Assembly: GCF_900183385.1 (NCBI RefSeq)
Contig: NZ_FXUT01000023.1
Span: 441 to 64,440, forward strand
Direction of reading: 5' to 3'
Length of the DNA: 64,000 nucleotides
Source of the DNA: Listeria costaricensis
GTDB lineage: Bacteria; Bacillota; Bacilli; Lactobacillales; Listeriaceae
This document shows, in pieces, positions 9,059-19,430 of this stretch (positions are counted from its first letter, which is position 1; each line of letters begins with the position of its first letter). A model generated the notes under the pieces. The model did not search any database, had not been told where the DNA came from, and worked only from the letters and a program-made list of their open reading frames with translations. The position numbers and the translations under genes are program-made.

Positions 9059-9841
9059 CTACTCTCTGCTATCTTTCACGATCTTTTGAACTACGAGTAA
9101 AAGCTTTCCCCCTGAAAACGTAAGTGTCTCTTCATGCGAGCGATAAATCATCCACTCAAAATCCAAGGCACACCAAACTGTTTCAACCCCTATTAAATCA
9201 AATTCACTACCACTTTTTTCATAATGGCTTCCCGTTTCATCAATTTGGTAAAAAGTGCCGTCTATCATGGATCGAACTGCTTGTATAAGCTCACTTTGAT
9301 AAGGCGTAATTTCCTCCACATTAAAGGAAAGACTCTTCACCCCATCAACCTCGATCAATGGAATCCATGCAAAGTCATCAAACTGATAAGTCGCTTGCAG
9401 ACGACGACGTATTTCCCGCGCTTCATCATCACTTAATCTTCTCACGTAAGGAAGCGGCATAACAAACTGCTCATCAATATGTGCTCGATCAATGCCGTCA
9501 AGAAAAGCCAAATAGTTCATTTCTTCTTCTAATAGCGCCTTTTTTGCTCTTGGATCAGTTGTCAATTCTGTCAGATAAATGGAGTGATAATGAACAGCCT
9601 CTCTCAACTGCGCCATGCAGTCATCCGCGTTTAAAAATATTTTGCCAACAAGGCTCTCAATCCCATATAGAATCCGCTCCAGCTTCTGGAACCTTGGAAA
9701 AATATCATAATCTTTTCGGTCCAGCTGATAGGAAGCCGACTTTATTCGCGCGCGTCTTTTAGAATAAACATTACTCCAATACTTGTAATGCTCCAAACAG
9801 TAGCGTCTCGAGAGTGTCACCAATTTTTCTTCTGCATTCAT
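9059..9841 (-). CDS. Uncharacterised 260-residue cytoplasmic protein
   Basis: No signal peptide or membrane segment. The N-terminal two thirds are charged and probably helical (many Arg/Glu/Tyr); the last ~90 residues look like mixed strands. I recognise no catalytic motif. AGGAG lies 7 bases before the ATG. It begins 21 bases after the GNAT acetyltransferase gene and is closed by a terminator, so the two form a short operon. Confidence 0.6.
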   Translation of the reverse strand: MNAEEKLVTLSRRYCLEHYKYWSNVYSKRRARIKSASYQLDRKDYDIFPRFQKLERILYGIESLVGKIFLNADDCMAQLREAVHYHSIYLTELTTDPRAKKALLEEEMNYLAFLDGIDRAHIDEQFVMPLPYVRRLSDDEAREIRRRLQATYQFDDFAWIPLIEVDGVKSLSFNVEEITPYQSELIQAVRSMIDGTFYQIDETGSHYEKSGSEFDLIGVETVWCALDFEWMIYRSHEETLTFSGGKLLLVVQKIVKDSRE

Positions 9842-9862
9842 GTTGCTTCTCCTGTTCTTTTT

Positions 9863-10363
9863 CTACTCTTCCTCTTCCAAATGCTGCGTCAAATGATACC
9901 GGATCGTCTCCAAATCATAACCATAGAAGTCCTCCGTGAATTCTTCCAGCTTATGAAATCCGCGAGCTTCGTAAAAGCGAATCGCCTGCTCATTGCCTTT
10001 TTCCACATTGACAAACATCGGTAGCGGAATATTGAACAACTTGATCCCTTCCGCCAGTAGCTGTGTCCCATAGCCCTTATACTTCAGCGCAGGATCCAGA
10101 TAAAAAGCCGCCAGTTCACTCTTTCCTTTGGCCAGCTCGACAAAATTAGCGAAACCAATCAGCTCACCGTCCTGCTCCGCTACTGCAAAAGGCGTTGCAC
10201 TGATTCTGTTTTCTAGCGTTTCAATATTGTAAAACTTATTCAAAAAATACTCCTGCACATCAGCCGGGATAATCTCTTTGTATGTGTCGTGCCATGAAAG
10301 TGTAGCAATCTTCTGAACACCTAGCGCGTCTTCCAGATGGGCTTTGCGAATTTCAATCGTCAT
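9863..10363 (-). CDS. GNAT-family N-acetyltransferase
   Basis: A 166-residue protein with the GNAT fold. The acetyl-CoA binding region around [16 protein letters not shown] corresponds to motif A (R/Q-x-x-G-x-G/A), and [10 protein letters not shown] is the usual C-terminal GF motif. I use the ATG at 10363 ([12 protein letters not shown]), which has GGAGG 8 bases upstream, over the more upstream in-frame ATG at 10393, which has no ribosome site. The acetylated substrate is unknown; it is close to enzymes acting on amino acids or polyamines. Confidence 0.8.
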   Translation of the reverse strand: MTIEIRKAHLEDALGVQKIATLSWHDTYKEIIPADVQEYFLNKFYNIETLENRISATPFAVAEQDGELIGFANFVELAKGKSELAAFYLDPALKYKGYGTQLLAEGIKLFNIPLPMFVNVEKGNEQAIRFYEARGFHKLEEFTEDFYGYDLETIRYHLTQHLEEEE

Positions 10364-10499
10364 TCTGATTCCCTCCCATTTCGTGGTTAACATCGGTTTA
10401 CCCGTTTGCTCGCTCGATGATGCATGATCGACGTTTTCTTTTTATTATAACGGTTTCATTTTAAATTTGCTATTTTAGGGCTTGTCAAATTCGGTCGTT

Positions 10500-10533
10500 A
10501 ATGTTAACCTGATATCAATATTAAGTTAACATT
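10500..10533. promoter_or_regulatory. BirA operator of bioY
   Basis: Perfect 9-bp inverted repeat AATGTTAAC (10500-10508) and GTTAACATT (10525-10533), 16 bases apart. It matches the known biotin repressor BirA box architecture in Firmicutes. It ends 19 bases before the bioY ATG and overlaps the likely promoter (TTGTCA at 10482 with a weak -10 inside the operator). Confidence 0.85.
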
Positions 10534-10552
10534 TAATTTTAGGAGGTCTATC

Positions 10553-11110
10553 ATGCAAAATCAAAAATTAAAATTTCTAATTGTCGATGCTTTATTTGCC
10601 GTCATTATTGCGATTCTCGCACAGATCGCCTTTCCACTTGGGCCGATTCCATTTACCGGTCAAACATTTGCTGTCGGCTTGGCGGCAACGATTCTAGGGG
10701 CTCGACATGCCACCATTTCGGTTTCGGTTTATATTTTGCTTGGGGCTTTTGGTATCCCTGTTTTTCAAGGAATGACAGCGGGTCTGGGGATTATTCTAGG
10801 CATAACGGGCGGCTTCATCATCGGCTTTCTCTTCAACGCGCTCACAACAGGCTGGATGCTCGACCGTTTTGGTTACAAGATGTGGAATGCCATCCTTGCC
10901 AATATTATTGGGGCTATGGTAACACTTGTTTTCGGCGTTCTCTGGTTAAAAATTAGTACGGGCATGAGTCTCACGGATGCACTGATGACAGGGATGATTC
11001 CATTCTTAATTCCCGGCATTTTAAAAGCAGTGCTTGCCGCTGTGATTGGTCTAAAAATCCGCGACCGCTTAGTCAAAAGCCGCTTGCTACCTGAAAAAAT
11101 GCCTTCCTGA
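10553..11110 (+). CDS. bioY: BioY, biotin-specific S component of an ECF transporter
   Basis: 185 residues with six hydrophobic helices. The first part has the family's FPLGPIPFTGQTFAVGLAA segment, and VYILLGAFGIPVF is also characteristic. BioY binds biotin in the membrane and works with the shared EcfA/A'/T energizing module, which is not in this window. AGGAGG precedes the ATG. The BirA operator upstream indicates repression when biotin is plentiful. The gene stands alone. Confidence 0.92.
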   Translation: MQNQKLKFLIVDALFAVIIAILAQIAFPLGPIPFTGQTFAVGLAATILGARHATISVSVYILLGAFGIPVFQGMTAGLGIILGITGGFIIGFLFNALTTGWMLDRFGYKMWNAILANIIGAMVTLVFGVLWLKISTGMSLTDALMTGMIPFLIPGILKAVLAAVIGLKIRDRLVKSRLLPEKMPS

Positions 11111-11232
11111 TCGCGTTCACTTCTGCACAGTTCAAATGATACCCAAACTGACTTTTCTCCTATATAATGAAAAAATAGACTTCTGAGACAGCACTTTAGC
11201 CATAAATGTTTGAGAAAAAGGGGACTCAGTTT

Positions 11233-11955
11233 ATGACTTACTATCATTTGGGAGAAAATGAGCCGCCTGCTGAAAGTGAAAGCACTTTGTTGACACTTTT
11301 GAAACAGAGCAGCGGAGCCATTTTACCTTACACAAGAGTGGAATTTAAAAGGGGCGAAACCATCTTGCTCGAGGGGGAAAATCATCCCTATTTTTATTTG
11401 ATTGAGGACGGCGCCCTTGCCATGTGCAAGCGAACCTGCCGGGAAGACAGCATTCTTGCCTTCAAAGGAGCGCATGAGGGAATCGGTTTTTTACATATTG
11501 AGCAAGGACAAGTAGCACCTGTTAGTTATACGGCGATTAGTGAGGTCACAGCCTTTCGATTTGAACGGGACTATGTTCGCCATATTTTCCATGAAAAACC
11601 AGAAGCAGCTGCCTATTTGTTTCAGAGCGCCCGGCTTGAAATCGAACCCATTTTAGCCAGGGAAATGCATATCCACCTGCCCAGTGATCAGAAAGTACTG
11701 GCCGGTTTGCTTGAAATTGGGGAGAAGTTCGGGCGACTGGAAGAAGATGGTTCTTATCTGATTCCTTATTACTTTACACAAAAACTGCTCGGCAACTATC
11801 TCAACTTAGCCCGCGCCTATATTGCCACTAATTTACGCAAGCTGGAAGAAGAAGGCATCATAAAACTTTCGCCCAAGCCTTGGTGCATTTTAAAATTTAA
11901 CGAGTGTAAAAAAAGCCTATTAGATCAATATTCGTCCTCATATAAATCATTTTAA
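11233..11955 (+). CDS. Crp/Fnr-family transcriptional regulator
   Basis: A 240-residue protein with an N-terminal cyclic-nucleotide-binding-like beta roll (about residues 15-125, with FKRGETILLEGENHPYFYLIEDG) and a C-terminal winged helix (about 165-230, TQKLLGNYLNLARAYIATNLRKLEEEGII). I chose the ATG at 11233, which has AGGGG nine bases upstream; an upstream ATG at 11206 has no ribosome site. Listeria genomes hold many Crp/Fnr/PrfA paralogues, most without a known effector. A TATAAT is at 11163-11168. It may regulate itself or the LPXTG gene downstream, but no operator was recognised. Confidence 0.82.
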   Translation: MTYYHLGENEPPAESESTLLTLLKQSSGAILPYTRVEFKRGETILLEGENHPYFYLIEDGALAMCKRTCREDSILAFKGAHEGIGFLHIEQGQVAPVSYTAISEVTAFRFERDYVRHIFHEKPEAAAYLFQSARLEIEPILAREMHIHLPSDQKVLAGLLEIGEKFGRLEEDGSYLIPYYFTQKLLGNYLNLARAYIATNLRKLEEEGIIKLSPKPWCILKFNECKKSLLDQYSSSYKSF

Positions 11956-11962
11956 TCTGCCT

Positions 11963-12007
11963 AAAAGTGCCGTCTGTAAGAAGAGTTGCTTCTAACGGTG
12001 CTTTTTT
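11963..12007 (+). terminator. Terminator after the Crp/Fnr gene
   Basis: AAAAGTGCCGT pairs with ACGGTGCTTTTTT (two wobble pairs), with a nested AGAAG/CTTCT helix, and ends in six T. Confidence 0.75.
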
Positions 12008-12155
12008 ACTGATTACTGTAGGGTATCTAATCCAAGTACAAACATTCACAATTCGGACACAAAAAGAAAATAAAACACTATTTCTTCTATCGAAAAATTC
12101 CCCCTCTTGTTATAATACAATTGTAAAACAACAACATAGAAAAGAGGTAAAATGT

Positions 12156-13448
12156 ATGAAGAAAACAATCAAAAAAGGGATGGTTGGTGCATTATCTTTA
12201 GGCCTTGCTTTCAGTGTCGCAACACCTGCACTTGCAGAAGAAGTTGAAAGCGCTACCGAAGAAAGCACCAAATCCACTGCGCAAGTGGACAGCAAAACTG
12301 TGAAGGAAGATACACAGGCTGACGCGAGCACAGAAAAAGATGCAGCCGCAGAGGATGCGACCAAGGAAGACGCAGACAAAGCGACGGAAGAGGCTGCAAA
12401 GAAAGAAGAAACAGCTACAGATGCAAAAACAGAAGACAAGAAAGCAGATGTCAAAGCAGACGCGGACCACTCTTATACGCTTAACGAAAATGTGACGTAT
12501 AAAGTCGGCGAAACACCTGATGTAAACGATTTTGTGACAGTGACAGGCGGAACAGCGGATTTTTCTGTCGTTCCATCCACTCGTCAAGTTGGCACTCAAA
12601 CGGTTTACATTTCGATCAAATATGAAAATCCTTTATCCTACGTGCAGGTGAAAACAACGATGAATGTCGTGCCAAGGGCAGCTGCTCCTGTGATTACTCC
12701 CCTACCTGCCGACCAATTAGTCTTTGAAGTGGGTGATTATTTCCTTCCTGAGGATTTGGCGACAGCTACAACAACCCTTGATAATGACTACATTCTGATG
12801 ACTTTTGCAGATGGAAAAGGACCTGACACAGATACAGTTGGTGTTCATACTTCAACAGTCGTAGCCAAAGATGCAGACGGCAATACTTCCACCAGAGAAA
12901 TTTCCTATACCGTTTGCAACTTTGATCTGAAAACACCTTATGTCAACACATATCGTAGTACAAATACAGATATTTACGGCTCCGCAGATCCAAATGTAAC
13001 AATCGTCATGACTGATGAAGATGGCAATGATGTGATGTCCGTGAAATCAGACGCAAATGGGGATTTCCATTTCCATCTTAGTCAACCACTTGAACTAGGC
13101 GATAAGTTTGGTATCTATGCACAAAATGGTGACTACGAGTTTAGTAACTACATCCAATACTATACTTACTCTAAAATCGATAACAATGGTTCAACTGGAA
13201 CAGACGAAACAAACGGTATCTCTGGAAACGATGCGGCAAACACCAATTCCAATCCAAACGTTGCAGAAAATGTTTCAACAGATGCTGCTGCTAAAAATAC
13301 AGCCGCTAACACAAACGTGACATCCACTGCAAAATCGACAGCCAAAACACTGCCAAAAACAGGTGACAAGAGTTCCTTGCCACTTGGCTTAGCAGGCCTC
13401 GTTCTTGCCGGTTCAGCTGCAGTAGTATTACGTAAATCAGTTAAATAA
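12156..13448 (+). CDS. LPXTG cell-wall-anchored surface protein with Ig-like domains
   Basis: 430 residues from the ATG at 12156, which has GAGGT upstream; the open frame continues further 5' without a ribosome site. Regions: signal peptide (1 to about 27, ending ATPALA-EE), a Lys/Glu/Asp/Thr-rich low-complexity stalk (28 to about 105), two Ig-like modules (about 106-185 and 186-265), and a third Ig-like module of Big type (about 268-345, IYGSADPNVT). A Ser/Asn/Thr-rich linker leads to the sortase signal LPKTG (about residue 399), a hydrophobic helix and RKSVK. Sortase A would anchor it to peptidoglycan. The binding partner is unknown. TATAAT lies at 12111-12116. Confidence 0.88.
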   Translation: MKKTIKKGMVGALSLGLAFSVATPALAEEVESATEESTKSTAQVDSKTVKEDTQADASTEKDAAAEDATKEDADKATEEAAKKEETATDAKTEDKKADVKADADHSYTLNENVTYKVGETPDVNDFVTVTGGTADFSVVPSTRQVGTQTVYISIKYENPLSYVQVKTTMNVVPRAAAPVITPLPADQLVFEVGDYFLPEDLATATTTLDNDYILMTFADGKGPDTDTVGVHTSTVVAKDADGNTSTREISYTVCNFDLKTPYVNTYRSTNTDIYGSADPNVTIVMTDEDGNDVMSVKSDANGDFHFHLSQPLELGDKFGIYAQNGDYEFSNYIQYYTYSKIDNNGSTGTDETNGISGNDAANTNSNPNVAENVSTDAAAKNTAANTNVTSTAKSTAKTLPKTGDKSSLPLGLAGLVLAGSAAVVLRKSVK

Positions 13449-13492
13449 AAATTAGCAAATCTCACATCTATAATTGAAATTCCACCACCACC

Positions 13493-13531
13493 AAAAAGAG
13501 AGGATACTACGCGAACAGTATCCTCTCTTTT
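13493..13531. terminator. Bidirectional terminator between the LPXTG gene and fucO
   Basis: AAAAGAGAGGATACT pairs perfectly with AGTATCCTCTCTTTT around an 8-base loop. Confidence 0.9.
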
Positions 13532-13553
13532 ATCTATTTTATGGACTTTCTTC

Positions 13554-14705
13554 TTACAAAATTTCTTCAAACATAGCGATTGTTTCTTCTTTGGTTGGCA
13601 TGTAGGGGTTACCTGGTGCACAGGCATCCTTCAATGAATTATCCGCTAGTTTGTTCAAATCTACGTCTGTTAAGCCAAGTTCGGATAGTTTTTCGGGAAT
13701 CCCTACTTCAACAGAAAGTTCACGAATGGCATTGATGGCAAAGTCGGCACATTCCTGATCTGATTTTCCTTCCGTGTGCATACCGATCGCTTCGGCAATG
13801 CGGCGGAATTTTTCAGGGACACGTTTGGCATTCTCACGTTCGACGATTGGCAGTAGCATAGCGTTGCAGACGCCGTGTGGTAAATCATAAACGCCGCCAA
13901 GCTGGTGCGCCATGGCATGAACAAAGCCAAGTCCGGCATTGTTGAAAGCCATACCGCCAAGGAAGATGGCATAAACCATTTGCTCCCGTGCTTCAATATC
14001 ATGACCATCTTTTACTGCGCGCGGCAAGTATTGGAAAATCAGTTTGACGGCACTTTCTGCTACAGCCTCCGTGACTGGATAGGCACCTGGTGTAACGAGC
14101 GACTCGATGGCATGAGTCAGAGCGTCCATTCCTGTTGCAGCTGTTAGAGCGGCTGGCTTGTCGACCATCAGCTCAGGATCGTTCACAGAAATTTTTGCTA
14201 GACTATTGGGATCAATGCAGACCATTTTTACTTCCCGCTTTTCATCAGTGATCACATAATTGATGGTGATTTCAGCGGAAGTTCCGGCCGTTGTATTGAC
14301 GGCTACAACTGGCAAGCCTTTTTTAGCAGATTTTCCTACGCCTTCATAATCGCGCATATCACCGCCATTTGTTGCCAGAATGCTGATGCCGCTTGCCGCA
14401 TCTTGCGGGGAACCGCCACCTAGAGAAACGATGAAGTCACAGTCGTTTTCCTGTAATTTTTTCAAACCATCTTCTACATTTTTACAGGTTGGATTCGGTT
14501 TTACTTCATCATACAACACATACTCGATTCCTGCTTTTTTGAGTGGTTCTGTTACTTTTGCCAAAATCGGGCTGCTGCTTAAAAATTTATCCGTCACTAA
14601 AAGCGCCTTTTTGAAGCCTAGCTCCTCAATATGCGGGCCAATATCATGGATGCAGCCTCTTCCCATTAAGTTGACAGATGGTACATAAAAAACGTGTGTA
14701 GTCAT
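13554..14705 (-). CDS. fucO: Lactaldehyde reductase / iron-containing alcohol dehydrogenase
   Basis: 383 residues from the ATG at 14705, which follows AAGGAGG; an earlier in-frame ATG lacks a site. It is a group III Fe-dependent alcohol dehydrogenase: NAD-binding GGGSPQD (about 95-101) and metal ligands in GMDALTHAIES and the His-rich segment FVHAMAHQLGGVYDLPHG. Last gene of the rhamnose operon, it probably reduces the L-lactaldehyde released by RhaD to 1,2-propanediol, regenerating NAD+ under anaerobic conditions. The length equals that of E. coli FucO. Confidence 0.87.
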   Translation of the reverse strand: MTTHVFYVPSVNLMGRGCIHDIGPHIEELGFKKALLVTDKFLSSSPILAKVTEPLKKAGIEYVLYDEVKPNPTCKNVEDGLKKLQENDCDFIVSLGGGSPQDAASGISILATNGGDMRDYEGVGKSAKKGLPVVAVNTTAGTSAEITINYVITDEKREVKMVCIDPNSLAKISVNDPELMVDKPAALTAATGMDALTHAIESLVTPGAYPVTEAVAESAVKLIFQYLPRAVKDGHDIEAREQMVYAIFLGGMAFNNAGLGFVHAMAHQLGGVYDLPHGVCNAMLLPIVERENAKRVPEKFRRIAEAIGMHTEGKSDQECADFAINAIRELSVEVGIPEKLSELGLTDVDLNKLADNSLKDACAPGNPYMPTKEETIAMFEEIL

Positions 14706-14804
14706 ACTTGTTTCCTCCTTCATGTTAATGTTTTCACATATTTTATTATTGATTAGCCCTGCCTCCCAAAAGAGACAGAGCGTTCATCCAAAAATTAGTA
14801 GCTG

Positions 14805-15623
14805 TTACGCTAAAAAGCCTTCATGAGGGGTTACGCCAAATGCTGCGGCCAAATCGCGCAATTCCTGATCGGTAATCGTTTGCTTGATACCGCCTTGCGC
14901 TTGGACAAGTGTATAGACTTCTGCTGCTTTCTCCGCTGTTTCAATCAAGCCGAAAACTTCATCCATATCTTTCCCAGCGCCGAAAATACCGTGGTGCGGC
15001 CAAATAACCAGCCGATATTCCTTCATCTTAGCGGCAGTAGCTGTGCCAATTTCATCTGTACCCGGTACCATCCATGGCAGCATCCCCACGCCTTCTGGAA
15101 AGACGACGATACATTCGGTGCACATTTGCCAAAGCGTGCGTGTAAAGGCTTTTTCAGACAAGTCATGTGTGAAGGTCATGGCGATGATATTCGTTGCATG
15201 GTTGTGCATGATAATGCGATGTTCCGGGTCTACTTTCAAGCGTTCAATGTGGCTCATGAAGTGGGCTGGCAGTTCGCTGGTTGGGCGTCCGCCGTCCTTA
15301 AGTCCCCATAGCAGCTCGACATGACGGCCGTCTTCTGCCACGCGGATTACGCCGAGGTTCACTTCCGGTTCATCGATGACATTTTTAAAATATTTGCCGG
15401 AACCTGTGACGATAAAATAGCGCCCTTTTAGTTCGCTGGCATCAAAAATCATCGGAATTTCACGGATCACTTTTGATGTATCCAGATAGTCGCTCACCTC
15501 TTCTTCTGTAAGCAGATAGCTGATGTTGCCACCATTTCTTTCATCCCAGCCAAGACGGTACAAATTGGCCGTTGTTTTCATCATTTCTTGCGTGAATGGT
15601 GCTTCAATGATGTTTTTACTCAT
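14805..15623 (-). CDS. rhaD: Rhamnulose-1-phosphate aldolase
   Basis: A 272-residue class II aldolase that splits L-rhamnulose-1-phosphate into dihydroxyacetone phosphate and L-lactaldehyde. Zn ligands are visible in IIMHNHATN (about residues 139-147) and in WPHHGIF (about 207-213); [10 protein letters not shown] near residue 30 is the phosphate-binding loop of the family. It follows rhaA by 18 bases and is followed about 100 bases later by the lactaldehyde reductase gene. Confidence 0.92.
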   Translation of the reverse strand: MSKNIIEAPFTQEMMKTTANLYRLGWDERNGGNISYLLTEEEVSDYLDTSKVIREIPMIFDASELKGRYFIVTGSGKYFKNVIDEPEVNLGVIRVAEDGRHVELLWGLKDGGRPTSELPAHFMSHIERLKVDPEHRIIMHNHATNIIAMTFTHDLSEKAFTRTLWQMCTECIVVFPEGVGMLPWMVPGTDEIGTATAAKMKEYRLVIWPHHGIFGAGKDMDEVFGLIETAEKAAEVYTLVQAQGGIKQTITDQELRDLAAAFGVTPHEGFLA

Positions 15624-15641
15624 CCTTTTCTCCTCCTCTGA

Positions 15642-16904
15642 TTAGCTGCGTTTCGTGAGCACTTCTTTTTCATATTGTTCGACTTCTTTTAACCACGCTG
15701 CACGTACTGGGACATCATTTTTCGCACAGTAATAATCCCAAATCGCGCCAAATGGGTAGTCTTTTAGTTCTTCTGTGAGGGCAAGGCGTGTGGTGAAATC
15801 GCCATCCAGCTCGATTTTTTTCAGATATTCGGTTGGCTCAAGCATCGCTTTAAGAAGCGCCTTGATGGTATTGCGCGTCCCGATTACCCAGGCAGCAACA
15901 CGGTTGATCGTTGCATCAAAGAAGTCCAGTCCGATATAGGTTTTGCCTAAAAGGTCATTCCGAACCAGCTCCCGACCGATTTCTTGCAATTCATCATCCA
16001 TAATCACCACATGATCGCTATCCCAGCGGACCGGACGGCTGACATGCAGCAAGATTCCTTCGCTGAAAAGTGCTAATGAGGAAAGCTTATTAGAAATCAC
16101 TTCTGTCGGATGGAAATGGCCGGCATCTAGTGTGACCAGTTTATTGCGAGTCAAGCCGTAGCCCATATAGAATTCATGCGAGCCGACCGTATAAGCTTCA
16201 GCGCCAAGGCCGAATAATTTGCTTTCAACAGCGTCCAGTGTATACTTTGGATCGATTTCTTCGGCAAAAACTTCATCGAGCGATTCCATCAAACGACGAC
16301 GCGGTGCCAGGCGATCGATTGGGTTATCCTTGTAGCCGTCCGGAATCCAAAAATTATTGACGCACGGTTCGCCTAATTCGCGACCAAAATATTCCGCTAC
16401 TTTACGACTGCGTTTCCCATGTTCAATCCAGAAATCACGGATTTTTTTATCCGCACTGCTAAGCGTAAAGCCATCTGCCGAATTAGGATGGGAGAAGCAG
16501 GTTGGATTGAAGTCCAGTCCAAGTCCTTGTTCCTTCGCCCATTCGACCCATTTTTCGTAATGTTTCGGTTCGATTTCGTCCAAGTCGATTTTTTCGTCTG
16601 TATCCACGTAGATGGCATGTAGGTTGAGTTTATGCTTGCCTGGAATGAGCGAATAGGCTTTTTCCAAGTCCTGCCGCAATTCATCCGGTGTGCGCGCGCG
16701 GCCAGGATAGTTGCCCGTTACGGAAATCCCGCCAGTCAACTCTTGATCGGGTGCCATAAAGCCGCGGACATCATCGCCCTGCCAGCAGTGCATCGAAATT
16801 TTGACATCGGCTAATTTTTTGAGTACTTCGTCTGTATCCACGCCAAGTGCTGCATATTCCTCTTTGGCCGCCAGATATTTTTTTTCAATTGTTTCAGTTA
16901 ACAT
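15642..16904 (-). CDS. rhaA: L-rhamnose isomerase
   Basis: A 420-residue enzyme converting L-rhamnose to L-rhamnulose. Typical segments are [12 protein letters not shown] near residue 38, the metal-binding [16 protein letters not shown] (about 258-273) and [11 protein letters not shown] (about 295-305). The ATG at 16904 has GGAGG 8 bases upstream and overlaps the end of rhaB by 11 bases, which implies translational coupling. Confidence 0.94.
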   Translation of the reverse strand: MLTETIEKKYLAAKEEYAALGVDTDEVLKKLADVKISMHCWQGDDVRGFMAPDQELTGGISVTGNYPGRARTPDELRQDLEKAYSLIPGKHKLNLHAIYVDTDEKIDLDEIEPKHYEKWVEWAKEQGLGLDFNPTCFSHPNSADGFTLSSADKKIRDFWIEHGKRSRKVAEYFGRELGEPCVNNFWIPDGYKDNPIDRLAPRRRLMESLDEVFAEEIDPKYTLDAVESKLFGLGAEAYTVGSHEFYMGYGLTRNKLVTLDAGHFHPTEVISNKLSSLALFSEGILLHVSRPVRWDSDHVVIMDDELQEIGRELVRNDLLGKTYIGLDFFDATINRVAAWVIGTRNTIKALLKAMLEPTEYLKKIELDGDFTTRLALTEELKDYPFGAIWDYYCAKNDVPVRAAWLKEVEQYEKEVLTKRS

Positions 16905-18366
16905 GCTTTAGACCTCCATTTTCCTCACAAATCATTTGGTACTTCGCTAAAACTTCGGCAAAATTTTCACCGCTTGGTATATAGGTTTCGATTGGGAAAG
17001 ATTCTTTGATGAGCTTTCTGGCATGCGCAATATCCGCTAGCTCTTTAGAGGCAATCAGCTGGACGGCCAAGTTGCCAATCGCTGTCGCCTCTGTCGGACC
17101 CGCAAAAACACGGAGTCCCGAAAGGTCAGCAGTCAGTTGATTGAGCAGTGCGACATTTGCCCCGCCGCCAACAATGTAGAGCGACGAAAGTGTTTTACCT
17201 GTCAGCTGCATCAATTCCCTCAGCTGCAAGGTGTAACAGATGGCCAAATTATCATAGATTGCACGTGTGACTTGCCCCGGCGTCTCTGGAACAGCCTGTC
17301 CGGTTTCCCGGCAGTAGGCTTGGATTTCCTGAATCATATCAGCCGGATTCAAAAAGCGCTCATCAAGCGGCGGAAAGAAAAATTGAAACGCTTCTTCTTT
17401 TTCAGCAAGCGCAGCCAGTTCAGGGAAACTGTATGCCCCTTTCAAAAGGCGCGCGACTTCTTGAACCAGCCACATTCCCATGATGTTTTTCAGGAAACGA
17501 TAGCTGCCATAAACGCCCCATTCGTTGGTGTAATTGGCTGCAAAGGCCTGCTGACCGACAATCGGCTCACGGCTTTCGATTCCAAGCAGTGACCATGTGC
17601 CGCTGCTGAGATAAGCCCAATCCGTTCCCACGCCCGGTGTGCCAGCTACTGCCGCCGCTGTATCGTGCGTCGGTGCCACGATGACATCCGTTTCCGGCAA
17701 GCCATATTCTGCTGTGAGTGCAGGCTTCACTTTTCCTAAAAAGTCGCCCGGCTCTGCAAATGGTGCAAACTGCTCTTTCCTAACACCTGAAAGCGCGAGT
17801 AGCTCCTCATCAAAAGTACGCGTTTTCAAATTCAGCATTTGGGATGTCGAGGCATTGGTGACTTCCGTCCGCATCTCTCCGGTCAGCAAAAAGCCCAGAT
17901 AATCAGGGACAAACAGGATTTTATCTGCTTTTGCGAGTAGCGCAGGATCTTCTTCATAAAGCTGATAAAGCGTATTAAACGGCAAAAATTGAATGCCTGT
18001 TTTTTGATAGATGACATCTGCTGGAAGCTTTGCAGTCACATGATCAATCGTATGGTCGGTTCGATGATCTCGGTAGCTGACCACTTCGCCTATCCGCTCG
18101 CCGGCTACATCCACAAGCGCGTAATCTACTGCCCACGTATCAATCGAAAGCGTACACTTTGTCACACCTTCTTGTCGCACTTTTGCAAGACCTGCGAGGA
18201 TCTCTGTGAATAATTGATCAATATTCCAAAGACATCGACCTTGTTTTTCTGTAAATCCATTTTTAAAGCGGTGGATTTCTGTGAGTTCAAGTCTGTTGTT
18301 CTTGATTTCACCTAGAACCAGACGGCCACTCGATGCACCGATATCCACTGCCACATGCATCTTCAT
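16894..18366 (-). CDS. rhaB: Rhamnulokinase (FGGY carbohydrate kinase)
   Basis: 490 residues. The N-terminal phosphate loop reads [31 protein letters not shown] (about residue 231) is the kinase catalytic/ADP region, and [19 protein letters not shown] (about 394-412) is the C-terminal FGGY nucleotide-binding motif. It phosphorylates L-rhamnulose at O1. First gene of the operon, with AGGAGAGG upstream of the ATG and a strong promoter. No rhamnose mutarotase or transporter gene is in the cluster here. Confidence 0.93.
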   Translation of the reverse strand: MKMHVAVDIGASSGRLVLGEIKNNRLELTEIHRFKNGFTEKQGRCLWNIDQLFTEILAGLAKVRQEGVTKCTLSIDTWAVDYALVDVAGERIGEVVSYRDHRTDHTIDHVTAKLPADVIYQKTGIQFLPFNTLYQLYEEDPALLAKADKILFVPDYLGFLLTGEMRTEVTNASTSQMLNLKTRTFDEELLALSGVRKEQFAPFAEPGDFLGKVKPALTAEYGLPETDVIVAPTHDTAAAVAGTPGVGTDWAYLSSGTWSLLGIESREPIVGQQAFAANYTNEWGVYGSYRFLKNIMGMWLVQEVARLLKGAYSFPELAALAEKEEAFQFFFPPLDERFLNPADMIQEIQAYCRETGQAVPETPGQVTRAIYDNLAICYTLQLRELMQLTGKTLSSLYIVGGGANVALLNQLTADLSGLRVFAGPTEATAIGNLAVQLIASKELADIAHARKLIKESFPIETYIPSGENFAEVLAKYQMICEENGGLKHVN

Positions 18367-18402
18367 AGAGGTCCTCTCCTTTTCCTAACTTTCTACATGT
18401 TC

Positions 18403-18431
18403 ATAATAAAACAGAATTCTACCCAAGTCAA
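18403..18431 (-). promoter_or_regulatory. Promoter of the rhaBAD-fucO operon
   Basis: Minus strand: TTGACT (18431-18426), 17-base spacer, TATTAT (18408-18403). It lies in the 232-base region shared with the divergent DeoR gene, whose own TATAAT is at 18560-18565. Confidence 0.75.
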
Positions 18432-18598
18432 CACATTTATACATAATTTATGTGGTTTTATTTTTGTTTCGCTTGTTTTATGGAGGATGATTGTGCGATT
18501 ATCCCGCAAAAGCCGTTCATTACATCTTGGTTCTTTTTGTTTTTTCTTTGTTTTTATACTATAATAGACGTATTGAAAATGGAAAGGATGAGGCACAG

Positions 18599-19357
18599 AT
18601 GCTCGCATTTGAACGTCGCGAACAAATTCTGAACACTTTATATAAAGAAAAAAAAGTTTTTGTTTCTGCGCTTGCTGAGAGTTTTGATGTGACGGAGGAG
18701 ACGATTCGTCGCGACTTGGAAAAGATGGAGCGCGAAGGAATTGTGACACGTACATACGGAGGGGCTACATTAAATATCCACACGAACGAGGATCTTCCTT
18801 ATCAAACTCGCGGCACCATCAATATGGAAGAGAAAAAGGCGATTGCCAGACATGTCAGCGAATTTATTAATGACAGTGATACACTGATGGCAGACACCAG
18901 CTCCACCGCTTTTGAAGCATTGCGTGAATTGGCCGTTCAAAAAAATCATTTGACTGTCATTACGAATTCCGTCATCGCCCTGCAGGAATTCTCGCAAAAT
19001 CAATTTCACCTGATTTCAACGGGTGGCTCGTTGCGTGCCAAATCGCGCTCGCTTGTTGGCCCGCTCTCCCATGAAGCACTCAAACGTTATCATGTCGATA
19101 CGGCGATTCTCAGCTGTAAAGGGCTGTCCCGTCAAAAAGGCATTACCGATTCAAATGACCCCGAGGCAGACTTGAAAAAAATCATGCTGGAACAAGCCAA
19201 CAAGGTGATCTTGCTCGCCGATCATACAAAATTCGATGAGGTCGCTCTTGTAAAAATTACCGATTTCCATTTGATCGACGTGCTGATTACTGACCAGAAG
19301 CCAAGCGACGAATGGCTGACTTTTCTGGAAGAACAGCAAATCACGGTCATTTTTTAA
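18599..19357 (+). CDS. DeoR-family repressor, probable regulator of the rhamnose operon
   Basis: 252 residues. The N-terminal DeoR helix-turn-helix is ERREQILNTLYKEKKVFVSALAE with VTEETIRRDLEKMEREG; the C-terminal DeoRC sugar-phosphate sensor has IMADTSSTAF-like and ISTGGSLRAKSRSLVGP segments. The ATG at 18599 gives the standard family length; the frame is open further upstream. It is divergent from rhaB, so it is most likely the pathway repressor with a phosphorylated rhamnose intermediate as inducer (inference). Rhamnose operons in other bacteria often use AraC-type activators instead. Confidence 0.83.
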   Translation: MLAFERREQILNTLYKEKKVFVSALAESFDVTEETIRRDLEKMEREGIVTRTYGGATLNIHTNEDLPYQTRGTINMEEKKAIARHVSEFINDSDTLMADTSSTAFEALRELAVQKNHLTVITNSVIALQEFSQNQFHLISTGGSLRAKSRSLVGPLSHEALKRYHVDTAILSCKGLSRQKGITDSNDPEADLKKIMLEQANKVILLADHTKFDEVALVKITDFHLIDVLITDQKPSDEWLTFLEEQQITVIF

Positions 19358-19369
19358 ATGTAAAAGAAT

Positions 19370-19421
19370 AAAGACCCAGCCATATCTAGCAGCAGTGACG
19401 CGGCTACATGGCTGGGTCTTT
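19370..19421. terminator. Bidirectional terminator between the DeoR and DUF523 genes
   Basis: AAAGACCCAGCCAT pairs with ATGGCTGGGTCTTT, with a nested GC-rich loop. Confidence 0.88.
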
Positions 19422-19430
19422 CCTTATCAT

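Noticed and set aside
10440-10552. Riboswitch or T-box ahead of bioY
   Set aside because: The leader is too short and the perfect AATGTTAAC/GTTAACATT repeat is fully explained by a BirA operator.
12110-12600. Long open frames on the minus strand opposite the LPXTG gene
   Set aside because: They arise from the biased codons of the Lys/Glu/Ala-rich stalk. No ribosome sites and no protein-like composition.
18403-18480. cre site in the rhaB-deoR intergenic region
   Set aside because: The best candidate, AACAAGCGAAACAA, misses the essential TG and CA ends, so it is not reported as a feature.
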